64,000 nucleotides of DNA from Acinetobacter sp. WCHA45 (GTDB lineage Bacteria; Pseudomonadota; Gammaproteobacteria; Pseudomonadales; Moraxellaceae). The notes under the pieces are model-generated. The model had not been told where the DNA came from and did no database searches. It worked only from the letters and a program-made list of their open reading frames with translations. A program made the position numbers and the translations under genes. Below, one piece after another: positions 37,240-46,005 of the stretch. The stretch spans positions 124,001 to 188,000 of the forward strand of contig NZ_CP028560.1 in the NCBI RefSeq assembly GCF_002165255.2. Direction: 5' to 3'. Numbering within the stretch: the stretch's first letter is position 1; every line of letters starts with the position of its first letter.

Positions 37240-37263
37240 ACATATGAATATATGTTCATATGT
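37240..37263 (-). promoter_or_regulatory. ArsR/SmtB-type operator of the CDF gene
   Basis: Palindrome ACATATGAATATATGTTCATATGT, containing the TGAA-N6-TTCA core of ArsR/SmtB-family operators. A similar half site (ATATGTTCATTTG) lies near 37532, next to the truncated IS. Confidence 0.6.
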
Positions 37264-37562
37264 AAAAATTGTCAAATTTAATTTATTAATTTTAATATAA
37301 TCAATGGCATGTGCCATTTTTGAGCTAATAGGGAATCAAATTTTCTAAAGTAATACTGTTTTTACTTATTCTAAGAGAAATTTCTACTTAGGATAAAATG
37401 AATAATTTGACAGTCTAATACTGGAGGGATATTGCATGAATTTAATTTCCATAGACGGAGGTATGTTTTATAAAGCTGAAAAAACGGACTATTAAACTTA
37501 TAGAAATTCACTTTTTAATAATTCATATAAATATATGTTCATTTGTATAATCTATTCAGATC
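37264..37562. other. AT-rich gap before the truncated IS3 copy
   Basis: No gene larger than about 20 codons. It holds a second partial ArsR-type half site near 37532. Confidence 0.4.
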
Positions 37563-37776
37563 ACCCCAATCCTTTGAGCAGATATGGATATTTACGGTGA
37601 GCTTGATTAGCCTGGCTTAAATTTGGTTTGCAATATAACGCCTGAATACCCATTTTCTTCATTAAAGTACGTGTATGACGTCGTCCTATATGATGCCCTT
37701 GACGATTCAACAAATCACGCATCATACGACTGCCTGCAAAAGGATATTGCATATGTAATTCATCAATACATCGCAT
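37563..37776 (-). pseudogene. IS3-family orfB, N-terminal fragment
   Basis: Encodes only the first 70 or so residues of OrfB (MRCIDELHMQYPFAGSRMM to YLLKGL) before the truncation; the DDE core is missing. Matches 28209-28421. Confidence 0.85.
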
Positions 37777-37886
37777 CAGCTTCAGATCTGATGAGCTAAC
37801 AGGTTTTGGGCGATAATAATAACAACCACGAGAGACTTTCAGTAACTTAGCTTGTTTAGATACTGAAATCTGAAGTGAGTGATCGA

Positions 37887-38204
37887 TTAACTTTTGTGGT
37901 TGAAGCGGCCCAGTTTCTTCAACACACCTTCTAAAAAATCAATTTCTAATGCCTGCTCACCGATTTTTGCATGTAACTTTTTAAGATCAATGGGAGGTTC
38001 TGATGGAGCTTTTGATTGATCGAAAGCTTGTGAGGAAGCTGAGATCAATTGATTTTTCCAGTCAATAATTTGGTTTTGATGAACATCAAACTCAGAACTC
38101 AATTCAGCAAGTGTTTTTTCTGCTTTGATCGCAGCAAGTGCTACCTTAGCCTTAAAGTCGTTTGAATGATTTCTTCTTGGTCTACGTGCCATAAAATACT
38201 CCAT
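37887..38204 (-). CDS. IS3-family transposase OrfA, second copy
   Basis: Same 105-residue helix-turn-helix subunit as at 28532-28849. Without a functional orfB beside it, it could act only in trans or as an inhibitor. Confidence 0.82.
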   Translation of the reverse strand: MEYFMARRPRRNHSNDFKAKVALAAIKAEKTLAELSSEFDVHQNQIIDWKNQLISASSQAFDQSKAPSEPPIDLKKLHAKIGEQALEIDFLEGVLKKLGRFNHKS

Positions 38205-38280
38205 ATATTGATGTTTATAACATCATTTGAGGAGCAGAGTATCACTTATAGGAGTTGTTCAAATTTCCGGATCCATCTCT

Positions 38281-38935
38281 TAATCAAAGGCTGATTCTGA
38301 TTCACAGAAGCGTAAATGCTGCAATTTTCCTGTAGCATCATCGATAAACACCAGCAGACAGCATTTAGCAGCGCGTCCTTCAAACCAGTCATGATATGAG
38401 CCATCAATTTGGATCAGTTCACCAAAGCAATCCCGGTTGTAACGAGGCTGATACGGGCGTTTCAGGCGCTTGGATCGAGGAATCCATAAGTCAGCTGCAA
38501 TCATCCAGGAACGCAGGGTTTCTACTGAAAGATCGAATCCATGTACGGTGGTGAGCTTTTCATGCGCTAAAGTGGGTCCGAAACCATGGAGTTGGTCAGA
38601 AACAATATTGAGGCACTTGAGTCTGAGTTCTTCAGGAAGTTTGGAATTGCTGATTTGGCCACGACCGGCATGGGCTAATGCAGCGGGACCTTGAGCTTTG
38701 TATTTCTGCAGTAAGCGTCTGATCTGACGTTCTGAAATATGAAGTAGCTGAGCAGCCTGGGATTGAGTTATGCGTTGATCACAGATTTCTTGCAAGACCG
38801 ACAATCGTTTAAGTTCTTTATCCGACATAGACACCAACATATCAAACCGTCCGCTAACGAAATTGCAAAAGTGCATATTCTAAAAGCGGACATTTTTACT
38901 TTGGAGAAACCGGACATTTCTATTTTGGAGTTACA
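38281..38935 (-). mobile_element. ISNCY-family copy A, right part
   Basis: Right part of the split ISNCY element; bases 38281-38284 are the TAAT target duplication of the composite transposon. It ends TTTTGGAGTTACA, followed by the 5-bp duplication CTGTT and directly by a pdif site at 38941. Confidence 0.85.
38285..38876 (-). pseudogene. ISNCY transposase, 5' part (split copy A)
   Basis: Encodes the N-terminal 197 residues of the 457-residue transposase: helix-turn-helix (ITQSQAAQLLHISERQIRRL), a second DNA-binding region, and the first catalytic Asp in LIQIDGSYHDWFEG. The rest is at 26862-27638. Confidence 0.86.
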
Positions 38936-38940
38936 CTGTT

Positions 38941-38968
38941 ACTTCACATAAGAAATTTTATGTTAAAT
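38941..38968 (+). other. pdif site (XerC/XerD recombination site) 1
   Basis: 28-bp site ACTTCACATAA-GAAATT-TTATGTTAAAT: XerC-type arm, 6-bp spacer, XerD-type arm. Orientation C-to-D on the plus strand. It forms the left border of the mph(E)-msr(E) module; the inverse site is at 41919. Confidence 0.88.
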
Positions 38969-38979
38969 GATTGTTAGAA

Positions 38980-39004
38980 ATGCCCCTTGATCGAGGCATT
39001 TTCT
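38980..39004 (-). terminator. Hairpin near the end of the mph(E) module
   Basis: Short stem AATGCC / GGCATT around CCTTGATCGA with flanking A and T runs. It is the first hairpin past the mph(E) stop in the direction of transcription, about 75 bp away. Confidence 0.45.
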
Positions 39005-39079
39005 ATAAAGAATACTAAAAACTAATTAAAGCCAACCAAGTTTCAAAACAAGGCAGTTCTCAGCAATCATATTTTTAAA

Positions 39080-39964
39080 TTATATAACTCCCAACTGAGC
39101 TTTTGCTCCAACGATAAGGCTTTCATTTTGAGTTTCTAAGGCAAATAAACCATACATCAAAGGAGAGGCCGCTGCTCTTTCTAAAGTCTGTTCATATAGT
39201 TTATTCCAAACTTTACCCCCTAGTTTTTCATACTCGATGATTAGAGTTTTGAGGCTTTCTTCTCCAAACAAAGTTACATGCCCAGCAAAATCAATCGCTG
39301 GGTCATCTATATGGGCTGTTGACCAATCAATAACGCCTGAAACAGCTCCATCCTTTGAAGCTAGTACATGCCCAGCATATAAATCGCCATGTATAAATTG
39401 GGTGAAATCTGCCCATAGAACATCATTATCCAACCATTTTCTGTAGCGGGTTTCCAATTGCTCACTTATACCAATTTCAGATTTTACTAACTGCAAATTG
39501 TTTGCTATTTCAGGTCTTAAATCTGAAGGTTTCATAATTTTCAAATCATTTTCCCGAACTTCTTTTTCAGGAATACTATGGATTTCAAATAAGGTTTTTG
39601 CCAAAGATGTTATGTATTTCGGGCTATCTTTGTCCATATTCCAAATTATTTCATAGGTTTCAGCATCCAAATTTAAAACAGGATTATCTTTAAGTATGGG
39701 ATAAGCCACTAATTCTGTAGATGAAATTCTCCAATCAGGAACCTCTACAGAAAGATGTTTTTTTACCAATTCTAAAATGCGTTTTTCTTTCTTGATTTGT
39801 TCCCTCATGCCATCACGACGAGGAATACGCAGCAACCATTGTTGCCCCTTTGTATCAAGAGCAAAAACGACCTTAAAATCAATGCCCATTTCATTGAAAT
39901 TCATTTTGTCCGTAAGCAACAAGCCGTGTGCTTCAGCAAGTGATTGAATATCTTGAATTGTCAT
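39080..39964 (-). CDS. mph(E): Mph(E), macrolide 2'-phosphotransferase
   Basis: A 294-residue kinase that inactivates macrolides by phosphorylating the 2'-hydroxyl of the desosamine sugar. The kinase-like catalytic loop is FIHGDLYAGHVL near residue 190 and the metal-binding Asp is in GVIDWSTAHIDDPAIDF. Length and sequence match Mph(E) as known from Acinetobacter plasmids. It starts 55 bp after msr(E) and is probably co-transcribed with it. Confidence 0.95.
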   Translation of the reverse strand: MTIQDIQSLAEAHGLLLTDKMNFNEMGIDFKVVFALDTKGQQWLLRIPRRDGMREQIKKEKRILELVKKHLSVEVPDWRISSTELVAYPILKDNPVLNLDAETYEIIWNMDKDSPKYITSLAKTLFEIHSIPEKEVRENDLKIMKPSDLRPEIANNLQLVKSEIGISEQLETRYRKWLDNDVLWADFTQFIHGDLYAGHVLASKDGAVSGVIDWSTAHIDDPAIDFAGHVTLFGEESLKTLIIEYEKLGGKVWNKLYEQTLERAAASPLMYGLFALETQNESLIVGAKAQLGVI

Positions 39965-40019
39965 TTTTAATTTCCTTTAAAGAGTTCAATAATTAATGTT
40001 CGGATTAGATTGGCTATCA

Positions 40020-41495
40020 TTAACAATCTCTCTCAAAAGTCTTGATGATTTTGTGGTCTTTGATCTCGTAGATAATGTCAGCAATATTATCGACCAATTG
40101 CTTGTCATGAGATACGAAGATAATAGTTCCTGCATAGGACTTCATCATTGTTTCTAATGCGGCAATACTTTTTAGGTCAAGATAGTTTCCTGGTTCATCC
40201 ATAAGCAAAATATTATATTTTCCTAAAAGCATTTTGGATAAAAGCAGTTTGATGATTTCACCTCCCGATAAGTCGGATAAGTTTTTTTGAATATCATTCG
40301 CTCCGATCCCCATTGAAGCCAATACTGCACGAATTTCCGCAACTGTGTACTCGCACTCTTCCTGCATAAAGGAGAGCACAGATTTATGCGTGTTAAATTT
40401 ATATCCTGTTTGTGTAAAGTAGCCAATTTCAGCTTTTGGAGATATGGTTAATCCATCAGCACGTTCTGATATCATTTTTAACAAGGACGTTTTCCCTGTT
40501 CCATTCGATCCAGTTATAGCGACTTTAGCGCCAAGCGGTATTATAAAGTTAGCGTCATCAAAGATAGTACGGCTACCAAATTTTAAGCTCAGACCATCTG
40601 CCGTAATCGGGAACTTATTGTGCAGTTCTAGGGCTGAACTTTGACGAAAACGAATAGAACGCAAATGCTCTGGTGCTTGAATATCTTCTAATGCAGCCAA
40701 ACGCTTTTCCATACTCTTAGCTGCCTGATACAGTTTTCTTTGCTTGGTGCCAGTCATTTTTGCATGCCCAAGTCGTCCAGCACTTTCGGTAGAGTTTTTG
40801 GATTTTTCTCCTTTTTTCTTATTGTCTAATCGATTAGCTTGCTGGCGTTTTTCTTGCACAGCAGATTCTAATCGCTCCCGTTCCTTCATCATCAGCTCAT
40901 ATTCTACGGCTTGGTGTTGTCGCTCTTCTTCTTTTTGACGCAAGTAATCCGAGTAACCACCCCAATATTCCGTAATTTTACCGTCTTTTAACTCCCATAT
41001 CTTGTCTACAACCATATCAAGAAAATATCGGTCATGACTGATAACAAGTAATGCTCCATCAAATGCTTTAAGTTGACCAATAAGTAGATCTATTCCATTG
41101 AGATCAAGGTGGCTGGTTGGTTCATCCGCTAGAATGCCATGTACTTGTTGGGAAAATGCGGCAGCAATTTTTGCACGAGTTTCCTCTCCGCCACTCATTG
41201 TGTCGTTTTGTACATTGGAAACACCAAGGCGAGATAACATTGCCCGGTCTTCGACCGTTTCTATTTCGATTCCGCCCAGTTGGCTGATATGTGCAAAATC
41301 ACCAAAACGCTGTAATGTCGCTTCGGCTAAAACAATTTCGCCATTAAGTACTTTGAGTAAACTACTCTTTCCTGCTCCGTTATCACCCACAAGACCAATA
41401 CGGTCATAAGAGTGAATTTCCAATTCATCAATATCCAAAACATCACGCCCAGCATAATCCAAGCGTATGTTTCTCGCTTTAATAATTAAACTCAT
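40020..41495 (-). CDS. msr(E): Msr(E), ABC-F ribosomal protection protein
   Basis: A 491-residue ABC-F protein that displaces macrolides and related drugs from the ribosome; it is not a transporter and has no membrane segments. Two ATP-binding cassettes are present: Walker [10 protein letters not shown] near residue 37 and GSNGTGKTS near residue 330, with signatures [10 protein letters not shown] and [10 protein letters not shown]. The charged linker between them (about 180-280) reaches the drug site. It is the first gene of the msr(E)-mph(E) pair. The leader upstream contains a hairpin and short peptides that suggest attenuation. Confidence 0.95.
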   Translation of the reverse strand: MSLIIKARNIRLDYAGRDVLDIDELEIHSYDRIGLVGDNGAGKSSLLKVLNGEIVLAEATLQRFGDFAHISQLGGIEIETVEDRAMLSRLGVSNVQNDTMSGGEETRAKIAAAFSQQVHGILADEPTSHLDLNGIDLLIGQLKAFDGALLVISHDRYFLDMVVDKIWELKDGKITEYWGGYSDYLRQKEEERQHQAVEYELMMKERERLESAVQEKRQQANRLDNKKKGEKSKNSTESAGRLGHAKMTGTKQRKLYQAAKSMEKRLAALEDIQAPEHLRSIRFRQSSALELHNKFPITADGLSLKFGSRTIFDDANFIIPLGAKVAITGSNGTGKTSLLKMISERADGLTISPKAEIGYFTQTGYKFNTHKSVLSFMQEECEYTVAEIRAVLASMGIGANDIQKNLSDLSGGEIIKLLLSKMLLGKYNILLMDEPGNYLDLKSIAALETMMKSYAGTIIFVSHDKQLVDNIADIIYEIKDHKIIKTFERDC

Positions 41496-41546
41496 TTTTA
41501 TTTACTCCTGTTTAGCTCTTGAAATTTTTTATGCAGCAAACAGGAT

Positions 41547-41570
41547 TTAGGTGAAAACAAAAGCTAGCAT
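41547..41570 (-). CDS. Possible leader peptide MLAFVFT of msr(E)
   Basis: A 7-codon reading frame with a strong ribosome site (GGGAGG, 9 bases before the ATG), 51 bp upstream of msr(E). Short peptides in front of macrolide resistance genes often stall ribosomes to switch on expression. A second frame (MLLVHSFQL, 41635-41664) lies upstream of the hairpin but lacks a ribosome site. Function is inferred. Confidence 0.35.
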   Translation of the reverse strand: MLAFVFT

Positions 41571-41584
41571 CACAGTGTCCTCCC

Positions 41585-41623
41585 AAAAAAAAAGCTATTC
41601 ATCCACAGGGTGGACAAATAGCT
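41585..41623 (-). terminator. Attenuator-like terminator in the msr(E) leader
   Basis: On the minus strand the stem AGCTATT...TCCAC / GTGGA...AATAGCT is followed by a run of eight or more U. It is in the long leader, ahead of msr(E), so it would stop transcription unless relieved. Confidence 0.65.
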
Positions 41624-41918
41624 AGTCAATTAAGTTATAACTGGAAACTATGCACTAAAAGCATACTTATAAATTAAGCATACTTTTACTTTATATATCC
41701 GCATATATTCTTAAAGACACAACAAAAGCCCACCATTATAAAATAGTGTCACTATGCAAATAGTTGTGTCTTAACGAATGCGGATAGAATGCATAAACTT
41801 ACCTAAAAAATAAAATTCAGTTTTATGATAACTTTACTGTTAAAAGAAGTCTAGACAACCTTGTTTTATGCTTGGATATAAGGCTTATTTTAAAATAATA
41901 GTAGTGAAGATTTTCTAA
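41624..41918. other. Leader and promoter region of msr(E)
   Basis: About 300 bp without a gene between the attenuator hairpin and the pdif at 41919. AT-rich, with the 9-codon frame at 41635-41664. The msr(E) promoter must be here or in the leader. Confidence 0.4.
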
Positions 41919-41946
41919 AATTAACATAATACACCTTATACGAATA
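41919..41946 (-). other. pdif site 2
   Basis: AATTAACATAA-TACACC-TTATACGAATA, i.e. a D-to-C site on the plus strand. Together with site 1 it flanks the msr(E)-mph(E) module in inverse orientation, the arrangement described for pdif modules. Confidence 0.88.
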
Positions 41947-41980
41947 AAAAAATGGGAGCCTTAAGCTCCCATTTTTTAAG
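41947..41980 (-). terminator. Terminator of the toxin-antitoxin operon
   Basis: Perfect stem AATGGGAGC / GCTCCCATT with A and T runs, just past the antitoxin stop. Confidence 0.7.
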
Positions 41981-41988
41981 TAATTTTT

Positions 41989-42261
41989 TCAAATAAGGCT
42001 TGGGTGAGCATCTAAAATTCGAATCAATGTAGCTGCTGGTCCAGTTGGATAGCGTCGTCCCTGTTCCCAATTTTGCAGGGTACGGGGGCTAATATGTAGA
42101 CGTGCAGCAAATTCATTTTGGCTCAAGCCAGTTTTTTCACGTACTTCTTTAATATCAGGCAATTCGAGTTCTGTAACTCGGCTTGCTTTAACTTCTTTAC
42201 GTTTGATAGCTCCAGCTTCTTTGATTGAAGCAACCAAGTCATCAAATAAGTTGTTATCCAT
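41989..42261 (-). CDS. HTH antitoxin of a HigBA-like pair
   Basis: A 90-residue helix-turn-helix antitoxin. The DNA-binding region is VREKTGLSQNEFAARLHISP followed by RTLQNWEQGRRYPTGPA, the NadS/HigA-type pattern. It overlaps the toxin gene upstream by 8 bp. The pair lies between two inversely oriented pdif sites, like other toxin-antitoxin modules on Acinetobacter plasmids. Confidence 0.83.
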   Translation of the reverse strand: MDNNLFDDLVASIKEAGAIKRKEVKASRVTELELPDIKEVREKTGLSQNEFAARLHISPRTLQNWEQGRRYPTGPAATLIRILDAHPSLI

Positions 42262-42574
42262 GAAATTGCTCCTTCACGAGTTGGTGCAGAATGGCGGTTT
42301 CCTTATCTGTTAAATTATCTTTTACTGATTTTGGATAAGCCACTAAGAAAAAGATCTGATCATCCTCGGTGACCCAATAATAAATCACCCGTATCCCACC
42401 ACTTTTCCCTTTGTTACCTTGAGCACAACGTACTTTGCGAATACCACCGCCATTCTTGATTAGGTCACCTCTATCAGGCTGTACCAAAAGATCTTGCTGA
42501 AGTTGACGATATTCCTCATCAGATACAAGGTCTTTAATTTGCTTGGTAAAGATGCTGGTTTCAATAAATAACAT
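42254..42574 (-). CDS. RelE/HigB-type toxin
   Basis: A 106-residue toxin from the ATG at 42574 (MLFIETSIFTKQIKDL); an upstream ATG at 42592 would add six residues. Family marks are the middle KNGGGIRKVRCAQGNKGKSG, then GIRVIYYW and FLVAYPKSVKDNLT, the arrangement of RelE-superfamily mRNA interferases. The antitoxin is encoded directly downstream. It would help retain the plasmid. Confidence 0.83.
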   Translation of the reverse strand: MLFIETSIFTKQIKDLVSDEEYRQLQQDLLVQPDRGDLIKNGGGIRKVRCAQGNKGKSGGIRVIYYWVTEDDQIFFLVAYPKSVKDNLTDKETAILHQLVKEQFHG

Positions 42575-42651
42575 GGACTCTTTATACGTCAATGGCGTAT
42601 TTGAATTTTAGCAGTTTCCATAACAAAAAACGAGAGCTGGTAGATCTCTCT

Positions 42652-44133
42652 TGTTATTCCTAAGTAGAAATGTCCTACCTAATAACCAAATAGAAATGTC
42701 CTATATGGACAATTCCAAGTCAAGCACAGGATTTAGATTTCGTTCTTTGATTGCTATTTTCTGTGCACGTCTGCTTGGCATCTTTTGAGAACGATTGCGT
42801 TTGTTTTGTTGTTCCAGTTCTTCATGCTGTTGTTGGATATGATTCAGAACAGCACCCAACCGTTTATTCTCAACAATCTCTCGCTGATTCAGCTGACTTA
42901 ATTTATCGAAGAGGCTGTAATTGATCTTTCGGCCATCATGCATGAGGGCTACAGTACCATCCGGGTATTCCAGGAACTCAAGATACTTACCGATCAACCT
43001 TTGATTTTCTTCGGTGTTTTCCAGGAGATATACGCATTTATCATAAGTAATCGTCAGGCTATTCGTGACTCTGCGGGGTTCACGCCAAGTAAAAATATCA
43101 TCTAATTCTTCGGCTGTTTCAGTGATAGGCCGATGTAGATCCTTAGGATTAAAAGCCATCTTGGCGAACTTCTGATTGAACTGCTCAATGAAGCAGGGTA
43201 GCCAGGCATTAGCTTGCTCAATCGAGCTGATACCTTCCAGACGCATCTCCTTGATCAGACGGTCCTGAAGGGTTCTGTTGGCACGTTCCACACGGCCTTT
43301 GGCCTGTGGTGAATTGGCGAAGATGATATCGATATTCAGGGTACTGAGTACGCGTCCAAACTGGGTAATCTTGGTGTCTTTCTTGCTGCTTTGATTCACC
43401 CTGAAGACTGAATGTTTGTCGCTGTAAAATGCCAACGGCTTACCATGCTGCTCAACATACAAGCGTGTTGAAATCATATAATCAAAGGCTGATTCTGATT
43501 CACAGAAGCGTAAATGCTGCAATTTTCCTGTAGCATCATCGATAAACACCAGCAGACAGCATTTAGCAGCGCGTCCTTCAAACCAGTCATGATATGAGCC
43601 ATCAATTTGGATCAGTTCACCAAAGCAATCCCGGTTGTAACGAGGCTGATACGGGCGTTTCAGGCGCTTGGATCGAGGAATCCATAAGTCAGCTGCAATC
43701 ATCCAGGAACGCAGGGTTTCTACTGAAAGATCGAATCCATGTACGGTGGTGAGCTTTTCATGCGCTAAAGTGGGTCCGAAACCATGGAGTTGGTCAGAAA
43801 CAATATTGAGGCACTTGAGTCTGAGTTCTTCAGGAAGTTTGGAATTGCTGATTTGGCCACGACCGGCATGGGCTAATGCAGCGGGACCTTGAGCTTTGTA
43901 TTTCTGCAGTAAGCGTCTGATCTGACGTTCTGAAATATGAAGTAGCTGAGCAGCCTGGGATTGAGTTATGCGTTGATCACAGATTTCTTGCAAGACCGAC
44001 AATCGTTTAAGTTCTTTATCCGACATAGACACCAACATATCAAACCGTCCGCTAACGAAATTGCAAAAGTGCATATTCTAAAAGCGGACATTTTTACTTT
44101 GGAGAAACCGGACATTTCTATTTTGGAGTTACA
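42652..44133 (-). mobile_element. ISNCY-family (IS1202 group, ISAjo2-like) copy B
   Basis: Complete 1482-bp element. Ends are TGTTATTCCTAAGTAGAAAT and (inverted) TGTAACTCCAAAATAGAAAT, with further internal repeats of AGAAATGTCC at each end. A 6-bp target duplication CTCTCT flanks it (42646-42651 and 44134-44139). The right end is 6 bp from the XerC arm of the pdif at 44140. Confidence 0.9.
42701..44074 (-). CDS. ISNCY-family transposase, copy B
   Basis: A 457-residue transposase. The N-terminal helix-turn-helix (ITQSQAAQLLHISERQIRRL near residue 37) is followed by a DDE integrase core with Asp in LIQIDGSYHDW near residue 160, Asp in YSDKHSVF near residue 219, and Glu in KGRVERANRTL near residue 262. 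Identical to the copy at 49235. A start 15 codons later (MSDKELKRLS) is possible. Confidence 0.9.
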   Translation of the reverse strand: MHFCNFVSGRFDMLVSMSDKELKRLSVLQEICDQRITQSQAAQLLHISERQIRRLLQKYKAQGPAALAHAGRGQISNSKLPEELRLKCLNIVSDQLHGFGPTLAHEKLTTVHGFDLSVETLRSWMIAADLWIPRSKRLKRPYQPRYNRDCFGELIQIDGSYHDWFEGRAAKCCLLVFIDDATGKLQHLRFCESESAFDYMISTRLYVEQHGKPLAFYSDKHSVFRVNQSSKKDTKITQFGRVLSTLNIDIIFANSPQAKGRVERANRTLQDRLIKEMRLEGISSIEQANAWLPCFIEQFNQKFAKMAFNPKDLHRPITETAEELDDIFTWREPRRVTNSLTITYDKCVYLLENTEENQRLIGKYLEFLEYPDGTVALMHDGRKINYSLFDKLSQLNQREIVENKRLGAVLNHIQQQHEELEQQNKRNRSQKMPSRRAQKIAIKERNLNPVLDLELSI

Positions 44134-44139
44134 CTCTCT

Positions 44140-44167
44140 GTTTCGCATAACAGCCATTATGTTAAAT
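44140..44167 (+). other. pdif site 3
   Basis: GTTTCGCATAA-CAGCCA-TTATGTTAAAT, orientation C-to-D. The lysE stop codon (minus strand, 44164-44162) lies inside its XerD arm. Confidence 0.88.
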
Positions 44168-44665
44168 AGCATGCAATATTGGATACCATACTGAAATAAG
44201 TAAAACAGTACCTAATACTCGATTAAAGAGCACCATATGATGAGCTGTAGAAAGTATTTTTTTTGTGATTTTTCCTAAATAAGCCCAAATAAATAAACAA
44301 GGTAGAGAAATCAGCATAAAGATGAATGAAAATAGAATGAGTGACTGATAGTAGTTAGCTAGTTGTGCTGTATAAACAGTAATAACAGCAATAGCCATCA
44401 ACCAGCTTTTAGGGTTGATAAACTGTAAAAAGAAGCCTGTAAAAAAACCATTTTTCTTATTTTGATTTTGGATTTTAGATTCTAGATCAGGTCTATAATT
44501 AAAAATTTTCCATCCAATATAGCTTAACCAAATGCCGCCAGTGAAACTTAATATTAATTGAATCTTGGGGTATTCATTGAGTGTTGTACCAATTCCAAGT
44601 CCTGTAATTAAGACTAATGATGCAGCACCAATACTTCCACCGAAGATTAAGCCTAATGTTTTTTT

Positions 44666-45845
44666 CTTTGTACACGACAAAAAAAGATAACTCATTGAAA
44701 TAATGGCATAATACTTGTTTTCTGACGACGAATATGATGACACATTTCAATGAGTTACATCTCATCTTAAACAAATATCTAAAGTGGAACAAGTCACATG
44801 CAAAATGTTTTACACTGATTATGCTTGCATTAATTGTAAAACAGACATGTAATCTTTCTTCTGCATCTAAAGCCTTACCCATCAAGTGCTTACCACAATC
44901 ATTTTATCGACGTATACAACGCTTCTTTGCAGATCAGTATTTCGATTATCGTCAAATTTCTCAGTTAATTTTCAATATATTTTCATTCGATAAAGTCCAA
45001 TTAACTTTGGATAGAACCAACTGGAAATGGGGAAAACGAGATATCAATATCTTGATGTTAGCCATCGTCTATCGTGGAATAGCGATACCTATTGTTTGGA
45101 CATTGCTCAATAAACGTGGCAATTCAGATACAAAAGAGCGTATTGCTTTGATTCAACGCTTTATCTCCATTTTTGGTAAAGATCGTATTGTGAATGTGTT
45201 CGCAGACAGAGAATTTATCGGTGAGAAATGGTTTACATGGTTAATTGAAAATGACATTCACTTCTGTATACGTGTTAAAAAAACTTTATTGTGACCAATC
45301 ACTTAGCCAAGAATCATAAAATTAGTGATTTATTTCGTCATCTTCAAGTTGGTCAAACAGAATGTCGTAAACGACGTATTTGGGTTGGTCGAGTGAAACT
45401 GTATATTAGTGCGCTACGATTAGAAGATGGAGAACTTTTACTTGTTGTTTCTCCTATGTTTAATGCTTCTGCTATTCGTGATTATGCATTACGCTGGGAA
45501 ATCGAAACCTTATTTAGTTGTCTCAAAGGACGTGGATTCAATCTTGAAAATACTCGTTTAACAGACCCTAGACGAGTTAAGAAATTGATAGCAGTGCTAG
45601 CTATCGGTTTCTGTTGGTGCTATTTAACAGGTGAATGGCAACATGATCGAAAAAAAGCGATAAAAATAAAGAAGCATGGACGACTTTCAATAAGTTTATT
45701 TCGCTACGGTTTGGACTATGTTCAAATGGTTATTCTACGTTTGATTGGTTTTGGAAAAAAAGAAGAATTTAAGAAAGTGCTCGCAATTTTAAGAAAGAAA
45801 AAGCCTGATAGAACAAGGGCCCTATGAAATTTGTCGTGTACAGAG
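44666..45845 (+). mobile_element. ISAba1-like element (IS4 family)
   Basis: 1180 bp, the length of ISAba1. Terminal repeats are CTTTGTACACGACAAA and (inverted) CTCTGTACACGACAAA. It is flanked by a perfect 9-bp duplication TGTTTTTTT (44657-44665 and 45846-45854). The proteins resemble those of ISAba1 but with many substitutions, so this is a relative rather than ISAba1 itself. Confidence 0.9.
44737..45827 (+). CDS. ISAba1-like transposase, two frames
   Basis: Two overlapping frames, 44737-45294 and 45291-45827, as in ISAba1. A run of A residues (GTTAAAAAAACTTT, near 45273-45286) precedes the first stop and is the likely frameshift site. The first part has catalytic Asp residues in LTLDRTNWKWG and NVFADREF, the second the Y-x2-R-x3-E signature in YALRWEIETLFSCLKGRG. 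Full activity needs the fused product. Confidence 0.85.
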
Positions 45846-46005
45846 TGTTTTTTTAATACTAAATTGATGACTTGTACTAAGAATAAGGAAATTGGTTGGT
45901 CCAGGAGTAATTGATGCAACAAAAGAAAAGGCACAAAAAGCTAAAATCGTTTCCAAAATAAAATCCAAAAATTAATAAACTATTTGGCTAGTTTGATAAA
46001 TATCT

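Larger units (their letters stand above)
27644..38280. mobile_element. 10.6-kb composite metal-resistance transposon
   Basis: Two directly oriented copies of one IS3-family element (27644-28925 complete, 37563-38280 truncated at its inner end) bound a segment of copper and zinc-type resistance genes. The unit is inserted in ISNCY copy A; the 4 bp TAAT appear at both edges (27640-27643 and 38281-38284) and once in the intact ISNCY copies. This is direct evidence that the whole block moved as one unit. The inner truncation of the right copy happened later or during assembly. Confidence 0.8.
37563..38280 (-). mobile_element. IS3-family element, truncated right copy
   Basis: Identical to the outer 718 bp of the element at 27644-28925, in the same orientation. 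The outer terminal repeat is intact (ends GGATCCATCTCT at 38280). The inner end is lost in orfB, where CCAATCCTTTGAGCAG joins unrelated sequence. It forms the right boundary of the composite transposon and keeps a whole orfA. Confidence 0.88.
44162..45968 (-). pseudogene. lysE: LysE-family exporter gene broken by an ISAba1-like element
   Basis: Amino-acid exporter gene of the LysE/RhtB family, known downstream of araC beside blaOXA-58. The 5' part (45968 to about 45846) encodes ILAFCAFSFVASITPGPTNF and the 3' part (44665-44162) continues KKTLGLIFGGSIGAASLVL to the end. The ISAba1-like element at 44666-45845 separates them with a 9-bp duplication, so removing it restores the frame. The true start codon is unclear; a TTG near 45968 is a candidate. 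The stop codon lies in the pdif at 44140. Confidence 0.85.

Noticed and set aside
44574-44885. Minus-strand frame across the ISAba1-like left end
   Set aside because: It joins lysE sequence to antisense IS sequence; the IS boundary and 9-bp duplication show it is a chimera.
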